Shown piece after piece: positions 8,299 through 16,570 of a DNA stretch of 28,552 nt; position 1 is the first letter of the stretch, and each line of letters opens with the position of its first letter. A program made the position numbers and the translations under genes. The stretch lies in NCBI GenBank assembly GCA_009921765.1, contig RFXC01000023.1, positions 1 to 28,552 on the forward strand, written 5' to 3'. The notes beneath the pieces are model-generated. The model saw nothing but the letters and a program-made list of their open reading frames with translations. It made no database searches and was not told where the DNA came from. The DNA is from Betaproteobacteria bacterium. GTDB lineage: Bacteria; Pseudomonadota; Gammaproteobacteria; Burkholderiales; Burkholderiaceae.

Positions 8299-10398
8299 GT
8301 GTTCAAACGCATTCTCATTGCCAACCGGGGCGAAATCGCCTGCCGGGTGGCGGCTACCGCGGCGCGACTGGGCATTGAAACCGTGGCGGTGTATTCCGAT
8401 GCCGATGCGCGCGCGGCGCATGTGGCCGCGTGCGATCAGGCGCTGCGTCTGGGGCCGGCGGCGGCGCGTGAGTCCTATCTGAAGGGCGAGGCGATCATCG
8501 CGGCCGCGCGTGCCTCGGGGGCGCAGGCCATCCATCCCGGCTACGGGTTTCTGTCCGAGAACGACGCCTTCGCGCGAGCGGTGCGCGACGCGGGCCTGGT
8601 CTTCATTGGCCCGCCGCCCGAGGCCATTGCCGCAATGGGGAGCAAATCAGCCGCCAAGACACTGATGGCGCGGGCGGGCGTGCCGCTCGTGCCCGGTTAT
8701 CACGGCGAGCGGCAGGAGGCCGATTATCTGCGCGGCGAGGCCGATGCGATTGGCTATCCGGTGATCATCAAGGCGAGCGCAGGCGGTGGCGGCAAGGGCA
8801 TGCGGATTGTTGAGCAAAGCGCCGATTTCGAGGCGGCACTCGCCTCGTGCCGGCGTGAGGCGTTGTCGGCCTTCGGATCCGATCAGGTGCTGGTCGAGCG
8901 CTATCTCAGGCGGCCGCGCCACATCGAGGTGCAGGTGTTTGCCGACCGGCACGGCAACGCGCTCCATCTGTTTGAGCGTGATTGCTCGGTGCAGCGCCGC
9001 CATCAGAAAGTGGTGGAAGAGGCGCCCGCGCCAGGCCTGTCGGAGGCAAGGCGCGAGGAAATGGGCGCTGCGGCGGTGGCGGCGGCTCGCGCGGTGGGCT
9101 ATGAGGGTGCGGGTACCGTGGAATTCATCGCCGAGCAGGACGGGCGCTTCTATTTCATGGAGATGAACACCCGGCTTCAGGTCGAGCATCCGGTCACGGA
9201 AATGATCACCGGCCTCGATCTGGTCGAGTGGCAGTTGCGCGTGGCGGCGGGTGAACCGCTGCCGCTTTCGCAGTCGGCGCTTGCACGACGCGGGCATTCG
9301 ATCGAGGTGCGGCTCTATGCCGAGAATCCCGAGCGCGGTTTTCTGCCCTCCACCGGGGCGCTGCGCTCGCTCCATCTGCCGAGGGCGGCAGGCTTTTCGG
9401 TCGGGGCCGGTACGCGGGGTGAGCCAGCGGCGCTCCGGATCGATAGCGGGGTTCGTGCGGGCGACGTGATCACGCCCCACTACGACCCGATGATTGCCAA
9501 GCTGATTACCTGGGGAGTGGACCGCGATCAGGCGCGTGCGCGGATGGCGCAGGCGCTGTCTCAGGTTCGAATCGCGGGCGTGTCCACCAACGCGGCCTTC
9601 CTGTATCGACTGATGGAGTCGCCTGCGTTCGCTACGGCCGACCTCGATACCGGATTGATCGAGCGCGAGCGCTCGACGATCCTGCCTTCGCCTGCCCCCA
9701 TGACGATGCGCGACTGGGCGATAGCCGCCGCGGCATGGCTCGCGAGCGAGTCGACAGAGGGCGCCCGCCGCATGCCGCGGGCGGGCCTTGTGCGCGGCGC
9801 CACCGCCGTAGAGGCCACCGAGACCGAATGGACCGATCCGTGGCGGGCCGCCGACAGCTGGCGGGTGCATGGGCAGGGCGCGCGCTGGCTGCGGCTTGCA
9901 ACCGATGCCGAGCAATGCGAACTGCGGATCGAACCGGCCCGCTCGGGTGCGGGCTTCACAGCATTTTCCGGCGATGAGGTGGTCTGCATCGCCGACCCAC
10001 GGCTCGATACCGCGCAGGGCGCTTTGAGCGTGCTCGTTGGCGCCGAAGCAGTTCGCTGCGGCGCGCTCATCGATGGCGCATCGGTCCTCGTATCCGAGCG
10101 GGGCCGTGCGCTTCGCGTCTCGGTGCTGCCGCCGGGGGGCAATCCCGATGATGCGGCCGCGGATGCGGGCAGCCTTGCCGCACCGATGCCCGGCAAGGTG
10201 GTGGCACTCATGGTGGCGGTGGGCGCGGTGGTTGAGCGCGGCCAGCCGCTCGCGGTCCTCGAGGCGATGAAGATGGAACATGTCATCACCGCGCCCGAAG
10301 CGGGTCGTGTCACCGCCATTCTTCATTCGACGGGTTCACAGGTGCAGGAGGGCGCGGCGCTTCTTGCGATCGAGCCGATTGCAACGGGGGCAGCATGA
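8299..10398 (+). CDS. liuD: Methylcrotonyl-CoA carboxylase, biotin carboxylase/carrier (alpha) subunit
   Basis: This 699-residue biotin-dependent subunit carboxylates biotin with ATP and bicarbonate. In order it has the biotin carboxylase N-domain (FKRILIANRGEIACRV, about 1-110), an ATP-grasp domain with the glycine-rich KASAGGGGKGMRIV loop and the FMEMNTRLQVEHPVTE active-site block (about 115-310), the carboxylase C-domain (SIEVRLYAENPERGFLPSTG), a linker/BT region, and a C-terminal biotinyl domain with Lys658 in VLEAMKMEH. The start is GTG, with AAGGCGG about 6 bp upstream. The TGA overlaps the next gene's ATG (ATGA). With LiuB it forms the carboxylase holoenzyme. Confidence 0.95.
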   Translation: MFKRILIANRGEIACRVAATAARLGIETVAVYSDADARAAHVAACDQALRLGPAAARESYLKGEAIIAAARASGAQAIHPGYGFLSENDAFARAVRDAGLVFIGPPPEAIAAMGSKSAAKTLMARAGVPLVPGYHGERQEADYLRGEADAIGYPVIIKASAGGGGKGMRIVEQSADFEAALASCRREALSAFGSDQVLVERYLRRPRHIEVQVFADRHGNALHLFERDCSVQRRHQKVVEEAPAPGLSEARREEMGAAAVAAARAVGYEGAGTVEFIAEQDGRFYFMEMNTRLQVEHPVTEMITGLDLVEWQLRVAAGEPLPLSQSALARRGHSIEVRLYAENPERGFLPSTGALRSLHLPRAAGFSVGAGTRGEPAALRIDSGVRAGDVITPHYDPMIAKLITWGVDRDQARARMAQALSQVRIAGVSTNAAFLYRLMESPAFATADLDTGLIERERSTILPSPAPMTMRDWAIAAAAWLASESTEGARRMPRAGLVRGATAVEATETEWTDPWRAADSWRVHGQGARWLRLATDAEQCELRIEPARSGAGFTAFSGDEVVCIADPRLDTAQGALSVLVGAEAVRCGALIDGASVLVSERGRALRVSVLPPGGNPDDAAADAGSLAAPMPGKVVALMVAVGAVVERGQPLAVLEAMKMEHVITAPEAGRVTAILHSTGSQVQEGAALLAIEPIATGAA

Positions 10399-11384
10399 CC
10401 GGCTTATCTTCTGGCGCCGACCGGGCGCAGGACGCTTCCCTCGTGGCGAGTGCATCGCCCACCATCGTGCTGGGTTTGCGGAGCGCGGAGGCCACGCGGG
10501 AGTGGGCCCAGGCGCTCGGTGAAGCGTTGCCGCGGGCCCGTATCGTTCCTGATTCGGCCGATGCGCCCGCTGCCGACTATGCGGTGCTTTGGCGGCCGCA
10601 GCCCGGGTTTTTTATGCGCCAGCCCGGACTCGCTGCGGTCTTTGCTGCCGGCGCGGGCGTTGACTGGCTGCTCACCGACCCGACGCTGCCCGAGCAGCTG
10701 CCGGTTTATCGCATCGAGGATGGCGGCATGGCCGAGCAGATGGCCGCCTATTGCGCGCACGAGGTGCTGCGCTTTCACTACCGCTACGACCGGTACGAGG
10801 CGCAGCAGCGCGCGGGTGTCTGGCAAGAGTGGCCCTATGTGAGCCCGGCCCGTTGCGCCGTGGGGGTATTCGGGATGGGCAAGATGGGCGAGGCGATCGC
10901 GCGTGCGTTGGCCGCGCTCGGTTTTGCAGTGCGGGGCTATTCCCGCTCGCCGCGCTCGCTCGCCGGCATTGAATGCTTTGACGACTCGCGCGGGCTTGAG
11001 CCGTTCCTCGCAGGCGTCCAGGTGCTGGTGGTTGCAGCGCCGCTCACGCCTGCGACCCGCAATCTGTTTGACGCCACGCGCCTTGCACAGTTGCCGCGCG
11101 GGGCTTTCCTCATCAACGTTGCGCGCGGCGATCTGGTGGTCGAGGAGGCGCTGCTCGCTGCCCTCGACTCAGGCGCGATCGCGTGCGCCGCGCTCGATGT
11201 GTTTCGCACCGAGCCGCTGCCGCGCGAGCACCGCTTCTGGACCCACCCGCAGGTGCGCATCACGCCGCATGTGGCGGCGATTACCGTTGTGAGCGAGTCC
11301 GCCCGCCAGGTGGCACGCCGCATCACCCAGCTGTGCCTGGGCGAGGCGCCCAGTGGTCTGGTTGACCGCAGACGCGCCTACTGA
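10395..11384 (+). CDS. ghrA: GhrA-type glyoxylate/hydroxypyruvate reductase (D-2-hydroxyacid dehydrogenase)
   Basis: This 329-residue NAD(P)H-dependent reductase is of the D-2-hydroxyacid dehydrogenase family. The Rossmann loop is GVFGMGKMG, and the catalytic triad is visible: Arg244 in NVARGDLVVEEAL, Glu273 in FRTEPLP and His292 in RITPHVAA. The long N-terminal domain ending in the IEDGGMAEQMAAYCAHEVLRF block is characteristic of GhrA, which reduces glyoxylate to glycolate and hydroxypyruvate to glycerate. Other alpha-keto acids cannot be excluded. It overlaps liuD by 4 bp, so it is translationally coupled to the carboxylase. Together with aceK it places a second glyoxylate-linked enzyme in this leucine operon. 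Confidence 0.82.
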   Translation: MTGLSSGADRAQDASLVASASPTIVLGLRSAEATREWAQALGEALPRARIVPDSADAPAADYAVLWRPQPGFFMRQPGLAAVFAAGAGVDWLLTDPTLPEQLPVYRIEDGGMAEQMAAYCAHEVLRFHYRYDRYEAQQRAGVWQEWPYVSPARCAVGVFGMGKMGEAIARALAALGFAVRGYSRSPRSLAGIECFDDSRGLEPFLAGVQVLVVAAPLTPATRNLFDATRLAQLPRGAFLINVARGDLVVEEALLAALDSGAIACAALDVFRTEPLPREHRFWTHPQVRITPHVAAITVVSESARQVARRITQLCLGEAPSGLVDRRRAY

Positions 11385-11410
11385 ACCCGCTCTCCAGGAA
11401 AGCCCTCACC

Positions 11411-12349
11411 ATGCCCAACACCCTGCCCGCCCGAGTCTTCATTACCGAGGTCGGCCCGCGCGATGGTCTTCAGAACGAGCAAGCGCCGCTCGCCACCGCT
11501 GTGAAGGTCGGGCTCTGCGAGCGACTGCTCGCAGCCGGCGTATCGCAGCTCGAGGTCACCTCCTTCGTATCGCCGAAATGGGTGCCGCAAATGGCCGATG
11601 CTGCCGATGTGCTCGCCCGCCTGCCGCGGCGCTCGGGGCTCACGTTGTCTGCGCTCACCCCCAACCTGAAAGGCTTCGAGGCGGCACTTGCGAGCCGGGT
11701 CGATGAGGTGGTGATCTTTGGCGCAGCAAGCGAGGCGTTTTCAATGCGGAACACCAACTGTTCGGTGGCCGAGAGCATTGAGCGGTTTCGCCCGGTGGCC
11801 CAGGCCGCCAAGGCGCACGGTCTGCGGCTTCGCGCAGTGATCTCGGTGGCCTTTGGCTGCCCCTATCAGGGCGATGTACCCCTGGAATCGGTGATCGATC
11901 TGGTACGGCGAACGCGCGATCTGGGCTGTGACGAGATCGGTATCGCCGACACCATCGGTGTGGCCACCGTCGGTCATGTGAAGCAGGTGTTCGAGGCGGC
12001 TGCACGCGAGGTGCCGCTCACCCAGCTCTCGGGGCATTTCCATGACACCTACGGTCAGGCGCTTGCCAATGTCTACGGCTGCCTGGAGGTGGGCGTGCAC
12101 CGGTTCGACAGCGCCGTGGCGGGGCTTGGCGGCTGTCCGTATGCGAAGGGTGCAACCGGCAATGTCGCCACGGAAGACCTGCTGTGGCTGTTCAAGGGCC
12201 TGGGTATCGATACGGGTCTTAACCTTGATGCGATGGTGCAAACCGGCCAGTGGATCTCCGCGCAGGTGGGCCGTCGCTATGGCTCTCGCGTGGGCGCAGC
12301 GCTCGCGGCGCGCGAGGAGAGCAAGGCCGGGGCCGAGGTGCACGCATGA
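11411..12349 (+). CDS. liuE: Hydroxymethylglutaryl-CoA lyase
   Basis: This 312-residue TIM-barrel lyase cleaves 3-hydroxy-3-methylglutaryl-CoA to acetyl-CoA and acetoacetate, the last step of the leucine pathway. Signatures are ITEVGPRDGLQNE (Arg17, Asp18), metal ligands His209 and His211 in SGHFHDTYG, and the catalytic Cys242 loop GLGGCPYAKGATGN. The length is normal for bacterial enzymes (also called mvaB). AGGAAA lies about 9 bp upstream of the ATG and the gene is 26 bp beyond ghrA. Confidence 0.95.
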   Translation: MPNTLPARVFITEVGPRDGLQNEQAPLATAVKVGLCERLLAAGVSQLEVTSFVSPKWVPQMADAADVLARLPRRSGLTLSALTPNLKGFEAALASRVDEVVIFGAASEAFSMRNTNCSVAESIERFRPVAQAAKAHGLRLRAVISVAFGCPYQGDVPLESVIDLVRRTRDLGCDEIGIADTIGVATVGHVKQVFEAAAREVPLTQLSGHFHDTYGQALANVYGCLEVGVHRFDSAVAGLGGCPYAKGATGNVATEDLLWLFKGLGIDTGLNLDAMVQTGQWISAQVGRRYGSRVGAALAAREESKAGAEVHA

Positions 12350-12380
12350 TCGCCTGTCGACATCGCCAACGGACCCCGTC

Positions 12381-12629
12381 ATGACCGCCGCCACCGTTCC
12401 TTCACCCTGCATCTCGGTCTGTCAGCTCGATTCCGAATCGCGCCGCTGCCTGGGCTGCGCTCGCACCATCGAGCAGATCGAAGCCTGGATCATGCTCGAT
12501 GACCGCGAGCGCATGGCGGTCTGGGCGCAGCTCGCCCGGCACTTCGAGGTCGACCTTGAAACCGCACTTGCCTCGCGCATGGGCGCGGGCCGGGCGCGCG
12601 AACTGGTGCGTTCTCATGAATCAGGCTGA
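12381..12629 (+). CDS. Small DUF1289 four-cysteine protein
   Basis: This 82-residue cytoplasmic protein has the DUF1289 signature PCISVC...CLGCARTIEQIEAW. Cys10, Cys14, Cys23 and Cys26 are arranged as a likely zinc or Fe-S site. The helical remainder (MLDDRERMAVWAQLARHF) is typical of the family, whose function is not established. The ATG at 12381 is chosen because the motif begins directly after it; a much longer upstream extension in this frame would overlap liuE. The C-terminus overlaps the next gene by 14 bp. Position in the operon suggests expression with the liu genes, but not what it does. Confidence 0.8.
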   Translation: MTAATVPSPCISVCQLDSESRRCLGCARTIEQIEAWIMLDDRERMAVWAQLARHFEVDLETALASRMGAGRARELVRSHESG

Positions 12630-13551
12630 GCCGGCTGTGCGCTTGCCTGCCGGCGTTCGGTTCATCGAGCGCGACTGGCTGTCGTCCAACATGGTGCTGA
12701 TCGCCGAGCCCGATGGCGGTGCCACGCTGATCGATAGCGGCTATGTGAAACACGCCGCGCTGGTGGTGGCCCTGGTCGAGCATGCACTGGGCCAGGTCGG
12801 CGCGCAGCGTCTCAGCCGCGTCGTGAACACCCACCTGCACTCCGACCACTGCGGCGGCAACGCTGCGCTGGTCTCACGCTTTGGCTGCGAGGTACTGGTA
12901 CCGGCTGGAAGTTTCCACGACGTTCAACGTTGGGACACCGAAGCGCTCAGCTATGACGGGACCGCCCAGCGCTGCGCCCGCTTTGAGGCGAGCGGTGTGC
13001 TGGTGCCTGGCGAGTCGATCATGATGGGCGGCGCGCCCTGGCAGATTCACTCGGCGCCCGGTCACGATCCGAAGAGCCTGGTGTTTTACTGCGCCCCCCA
13101 TCGCCTGCTGGTCTCGGCTGACGTGCTCTGGCACAACGGGTTTGGCGTGATCTTTCCCGAACTCATCGGTGAGTCGGGCTTTGCCGAACAGGCCGGGATG
13201 CTGGACCTCATCTCAAGCCTTGATGTGGGCACCGTGCTGCCTGGTCACGGCCCGGCGTTTGCCAACCCCCATGCGGTCATCGAGACCGCCCGCAGAAGGC
13301 TCGCGTCGCTTCGCGCCGATCCAGTGCGAAACGCTCGCTACGCCATGAAGGTGATGATCAAATATCTGATGCTCGATGTCGAGGAGATCGAGGAGGCGGT
13401 GCTCGCGGGGCGGGTGGCCGGGGCGTCGGTTCTGCGCAGCGCAGCCGCACTGCTCGACCTGTCGGTGGAGGCTGCGTTTGACTGGGCGGTTGATGAGCTC
13501 GTTGCGCAAGGCGCACTGAGACGACTGAACGGGAGACTTTTCAATGTCTGA
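12616..13551 (+). CDS. Metallo-beta-lactamase-fold hydrolase
   Basis: This 311-residue MBL-fold protein has the dinuclear metal motif THLHSDHCGG (His73, His75, Asp77, His78) and further ligands in SAPGHD, SADVLW and LPGHGPAF. The C-terminal roughly 80 residues form a helical, probably winged-helix, extension after the barrel, as in thioester or nuclease-like MBL proteins such as the LACTB2 group. The ATG at 12616 is preferred because the fold begins at once (VRFIERDWLSSNMVLIAE); an earlier in-frame start would run further into DUF1289. A role in hydrolysing a thioester is plausible beside acyl-CoA genes but is inference. It overlaps both neighbours. Confidence 0.8.
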   Translation: MNQAEPAVRLPAGVRFIERDWLSSNMVLIAEPDGGATLIDSGYVKHAALVVALVEHALGQVGAQRLSRVVNTHLHSDHCGGNAALVSRFGCEVLVPAGSFHDVQRWDTEALSYDGTAQRCARFEASGVLVPGESIMMGGAPWQIHSAPGHDPKSLVFYCAPHRLLVSADVLWHNGFGVIFPELIGESGFAEQAGMLDLISSLDVGTVLPGHGPAFANPHAVIETARRRLASLRADPVRNARYAMKVMIKYLMLDVEEIEEAVLAGRVAGASVLRSAAALLDLSVEAAFDWAVDELVAQGALRRLNGRLFNV

Positions 13552-14101
13552 ACGACTCGCGCAGACGCCGCGCCTTCGGGACAGCATGCCCGCCGATCTT
13601 GAGGCGATCGAGCGCCTCTACGCACACCATGTCCGTCATGGCACAGGCTCCTTTGAGCTCGAGCCGCCCACGCTTGCCGAAGTCACGCGCCGTCGCGATG
13701 ACGTGCTCGCGAACGGCTTTGCGCATCGCGTGGCCGAAGCGGGCGGCGAGGTCGTGGGTTTTGCCTATTTCAATTTTTTCCGGATGCGGCCCGCGTATCG
13801 GTTCAGCGTGGAGAACTCGGTTTATGTACGCGCAGGGCTTTCGCGTGGTGGCATCGGCCGCGCGCTGCTTCTGGATCTGATCGATCAGGCGCGCGCGCGG
13901 GGCGTGAGGCAGATGATTGCCGTGATCGGCGACAGCGCCAACACCGGCTCGATCGGGCTGCATGCTGCCTGCGGGTTTCGATTTGCCGGGCTCTTGCGCG
14001 CAAGCGGCTGGAAATTTGACCGCTGGCTCGATACCGTCATCATGCAGCGCGAGATCGGTGCGGGCGATCGCGAGCGCCCGCCCGACTCACATCAGGTATG
14101 A
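13544..14101 (+). CDS. GNAT acetyltransferase, phosphinothricin/methionine-sulfoximine type
   Basis: This 185-residue GNAT-fold N-acetyltransferase has the acetyl-CoA pyrophosphate loop SRGGIGRAL (Arg101 to Arg106), NSVYVRAGL before it, and [21 protein letters not shown] after it. That arrangement matches the Pat/MnaT (YncA) group, which acetylates methionine sulfoximine, phosphinothricin or related amines. The natural substrate is unknown. It overlaps the MBL gene by 8 bp, with GGGAGA upstream of its ATG. Its 3' end overlaps the 3' end of guaC on the other strand by 15 bp, so the operon has no room for a terminator of its own here. Confidence 0.82.
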   Translation: MSERLAQTPRLRDSMPADLEAIERLYAHHVRHGTGSFELEPPTLAEVTRRRDDVLANGFAHRVAEAGGEVVGFAYFNFFRMRPAYRFSVENSVYVRAGLSRGGIGRALLLDLIDQARARGVRQMIAVIGDSANTGSIGLHAACGFRFAGLLRASGWKFDRWLDTVIMQREIGAGDRERPPDSHQV

Positions 14102-15061
14102 CGTGTCGTTGTCGTGCCCGAGGATCACGTAGTTCACGCGTCGCAGATCGCCAAGCCTGCGTCCGCCGGCATATGAGATCGAGCTCTGCAGGTCTTCTTC
14201 CATCTCGCGCAGCGTGTCGCCGAGCTTGCCCTTGATGGGCTCAAGAATGCGCTTGCCTTCAACAAAGCTCCGATGCCCTTTGTTGAACTCCGAGGCGGAA
14301 CCGTAGTATTCCTTGTAGAGCTTGCCGTCGACCTCGACCGTGGTCCCTGGCGACTCTTCATGACCGGCGAACATCGAACCGATCATGACCATGGTGGCAC
14401 CAAAGCGTACCGACTTTGCAATATCGCCATGCTCGCGGATACCGCCGTCGGCAATGATGGGCTTGGTGGCGACGCGTGCGCACCACTTGAGCGCCGAGAG
14501 CTGCCAGCCGCCGGTTCCAAAGCCTGTCTTCATGCGGGTAATGCACACCTTGCCGGGCCCGACGCCCACCTTGGTGGCGTCTGCCCCCCAGTTCTCGAGA
14601 TCGATCACACCTTCGGGCGTCCCAACATTGCCGGCGATCACGAAGGCCTTGGGCAGATGCTCGCGGATGTGGGCGATCATTTGCCTGACCGACTCGGCGT
14701 GTCCGTGGGCGATATCGATAGTGAGGTAATCGGCCCCCAGCCCCTCGCGGGCGAGCTCGCGCACGACCTCGCGATCGGCCTCTTTCACGCCCACCGACAG
14801 CGACACGAACAGCCCCTTTTCTCGCATGGTGCGGGCAAAGGCGATGCTGTCGATATCAAAGCGGTGCTGGATATAAAAATAGCCCTCGCGCGCCAGCCGC
14901 TCACAGATGTCGTCGTTGACCACCGTCTTCATGTTGGCCGGAACGACCGGGATGCGGAAACGGCGTCCGCCCAGCTCGATCGAAGGGTCGCACTCGCGGC
15001 GGCTCTCGACCACGCAGCGGCGGGGCAGGAGCAGGATGTTGTCGTAATCGAAAATTTCCAT
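14087..15061 (-). CDS. guaC: GMP reductase (short, type 2)
   Basis: This 324-residue (beta/alpha)8 enzyme reduces GMP to IMP with NADPH and loss of ammonia, in purine salvage. It belongs to the shorter GuaC class, as shown by [15 protein letters not shown] at the start, [12 protein letters not shown], the catalytic-cysteine loop [14 protein letters not shown] with Cys173, and the [12 protein letters not shown] flap. The ATG at 15061 is chosen because GGAGAG precedes it by 6 bp and the family N-terminus begins there; a longer start at 15097 would add unrelated residues. It is a single-gene unit whose end overlaps the convergent acetyltransferase gene. Nothing links it to the leucine cluster. 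Confidence 0.95.
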   Translation of the reverse strand: MEIFDYDNILLLPRRCVVESRRECDPSIELGGRRFRIPVVPANMKTVVNDDICERLAREGYFYIQHRFDIDSIAFARTMREKGLFVSLSVGVKEADREVVRELAREGLGADYLTIDIAHGHAESVRQMIAHIREHLPKAFVIAGNVGTPEGVIDLENWGADATKVGVGPGKVCITRMKTGFGTGGWQLSALKWCARVATKPIIADGGIREHGDIAKSVRFGATMVMIGSMFAGHEESPGTTVEVDGKLYKEYYGSASEFNKGHRSFVEGKRILEPIKGKLGDTLREMEEDLQSSISYAGGRRLGDLRRVNYVILGHDNDTSYLM

Positions 15062-15272
15062 CAGAACTCTCCGTGACCGGGCGTGGCCGGCACTCAACGC
15101 GCGGCAATGGTACCGCGATGGGCGGGTTGACGAGCGTATCCGCAGGAACTCACTGGGCGGTTCTCCGACCGGATGACCCGCTGCGTCCGGTGCCCGGGGT
15201 TGCCGCTTCGCCGCGCCGCCGCGCCGCCGTTCCGCCGTTCCGCCGTTCCGTCTCGCCGTCGGGTCGCGGCCC
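15062..15272. other. Intergenic region upstream of guaC
   Basis: These 211 bp lie between the guaC start and the stop of the PaaK-like gene, both on the - strand. They hold the guaC ribosome binding site and, presumably, its promoter, which I cannot place from -35/-10 matches. They also hold the 8-bp tandem repeat at 15203-15250. No riboswitch or RNA gene is recognisable. Confidence 0.5.
15203..15250. repeat. Tandem 8-bp repeat, CCGnnCCG family
   Basis: Consecutive octamers read CCGCTTCG (15203), CCGCGCCG (15211), CCGCGCCG (15219), CCGTTCCG (15227), CCGTTCCG (15235), CCGTTCCG (15243). The last three are identical, the two before them are identical to each other, and all share period 8. The block lies downstream of the PaaK-like gene and upstream of guaC. 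It resembles a short slippage-prone array and could vary in copy number. Confidence 0.75.
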
Positions 15273-16529
15273 TCAGTCGTACTTGCGAGCGTCCTCGATC
15301 ACCTTGCCGTCATTGGGCAGGGATCCGGGCGGGACCACCTGGACCTCCCCCCGCAGCTTGGTGATGTCGCGCAGGCAGACCGCGATCGCCTCGGCGAGCG
15401 CCGCCGCGTGTGTGCCGGCCGCGAGCTCGCAGCGCAGCGTCATGCGGTCGTTGGCCATTTCGCCCTCCACCACCAGCCGCGCGCGAGCGATCTCCGGGTG
15501 CCGGCGCACGACCTCGGCGATCTGGCCGGGATGCACGAACATGCCCCGCACCTTGGTGGTCTGGTCGGCGCGGCCCAGCCAGCCGCGGATCCGGACATTG
15601 GTGCGCCCGCAGGGCGAGGCGCCGGGCAGCACTGCCGACAGATCGCCGGTTCCGAATCGGATCATCGGATAGTCGGGATTGAAACTGGTGATCACCACCT
15701 CGCCCACCTCGCCATCGGCGACGGGATCATTGGTGCCCGGGCGCACGATCTCCAGGATCAGGTCTTCGTCGAGGATCATGCCCTCGAGCGCCTCGGACTC
15801 ATAGGCAATCAGCCCAAGGTCGGCTGTTCCGTACCACTGGAGCACGCTCGTGAGGCCTTGCTCGCGAAACCATGCGCGCAGGCTGGGCGGGAGTGCCTCG
15901 GCCGCTACCAGCGCACGTTTGAGCCGCGAAATGTCGGCGCCGGTCTCGCGCGCCTTCTCCACCAGGATGCGCAGAAACGAGGGCGTTCCGACATAGGCGT
16001 CGGGGGCGAGCGCGGCAATGAGTTCAAGCTGCTGCTCGGTCTGCCCGGTGCCGGCCGGAATGACCGCGCAGCCGATATGGCGGGCCGCGCCGTCGACCAT
16101 CCAGGCGCCGGGCGTCAGGTGGTAGCCGAAGCAGTTTTGGATGACATGGCCGGGGCGCATGCCTGCGGCCCAGAGCGCGCGCGCTGCCCGCCAGGGGTCG
16201 GGGCGGGCGCCTTCAGGGTCGAAGATCGGGCCCGGGGACATGTAGAGCCGTCCCATTCGCCCGGGCTCGACGGTGGTGAAGCCGCCAAAGGGCGGGCGTG
16301 CCACCTGCTGGTCTTTCAGTTCGCTCTTGCGAAGCACGGGAATCTGCGCGAGCGCCTTGCGCGAGGCGATCGCGCCGGGTTCAACCGACCGAAGCCGCTC
16401 GGCCCAGCCGGGTGCGTGCGCTTTCGCGTGCGCGATCAGGCCAGGCAGGCGGGCAAAGAGCGCGCCCTCGCGCGCCTCGGACGTGCGTGTTTCGAGATCG
16501 TCATAGTGCTTGCGGTTCGCGTCATTCAT
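15273..16529 (-). CDS. PaaK-like adenylate-forming CoA ligase with non-canonical phosphate loop
   Basis: This 418-residue protein of the phenylacetate-CoA ligase branch of the ANL superfamily is expected to activate a carboxylic acid to its CoA thioester. Family blocks include [46 protein letters not shown] and a C-terminal [10 protein letters not shown]. The glycine-rich phosphate loop, normally SSGTTG, reads [13 protein letters not shown], and the usual YGxxE block reads QWYGTADLG, so it is not an ordinary PaaK. The GTG at 16532 is an alternative start. It is the last gene of the importer operon, 41 bp after livF. The substrate is unknown; aromatic or other carboxylates are possible. Confidence 0.8.
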   Translation of the reverse strand: MNDANRKHYDDLETRTSEAREGALFARLPGLIAHAKAHAPGWAERLRSVEPGAIASRKALAQIPVLRKSELKDQQVARPPFGGFTTVEPGRMGRLYMSPGPIFDPEGARPDPWRAARALWAAGMRPGHVIQNCFGYHLTPGAWMVDGAARHIGCAVIPAGTGQTEQQLELIAALAPDAYVGTPSFLRILVEKARETGADISRLKRALVAAEALPPSLRAWFREQGLTSVLQWYGTADLGLIAYESEALEGMILDEDLILEIVRPGTNDPVADGEVGEVVITSFNPDYPMIRFGTGDLSAVLPGASPCGRTNVRIRGWLGRADQTTKVRGMFVHPGQIAEVVRRHPEIARARLVVEGEMANDRMTLRCELAAGTHAAALAEAIAVCLRDITKLRGEVQVVPPGSLPNDGKVIEDARKYD

Positions 16530-16570
16530 CACCGACTCGCCTTGAGACAGGGTTGGCGCACACGCGGGCC

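Noticed and set aside
8647..10326. Long - strand open frame of 559 codons opposite liuD
   Set aside because: Antisense shadow of the carboxylase gene, no family resemblance and no ribosome binding site.
12499..13551. Longer MBL protein starting at 12499
   Set aside because: It would overlap most of the DUF1289 gene; the fold starts right after ATG 12616.
14087..15097. GuaC starting at 15097
   Set aside because: The short class starts [11 protein letters not shown], which is at 15061 with a good ribosome binding site.
15203..15250. CRISPR-like array at the octamer repeats
   Set aside because: Units are 8 bp and contiguous, with no spacers and no cas genes nearby.
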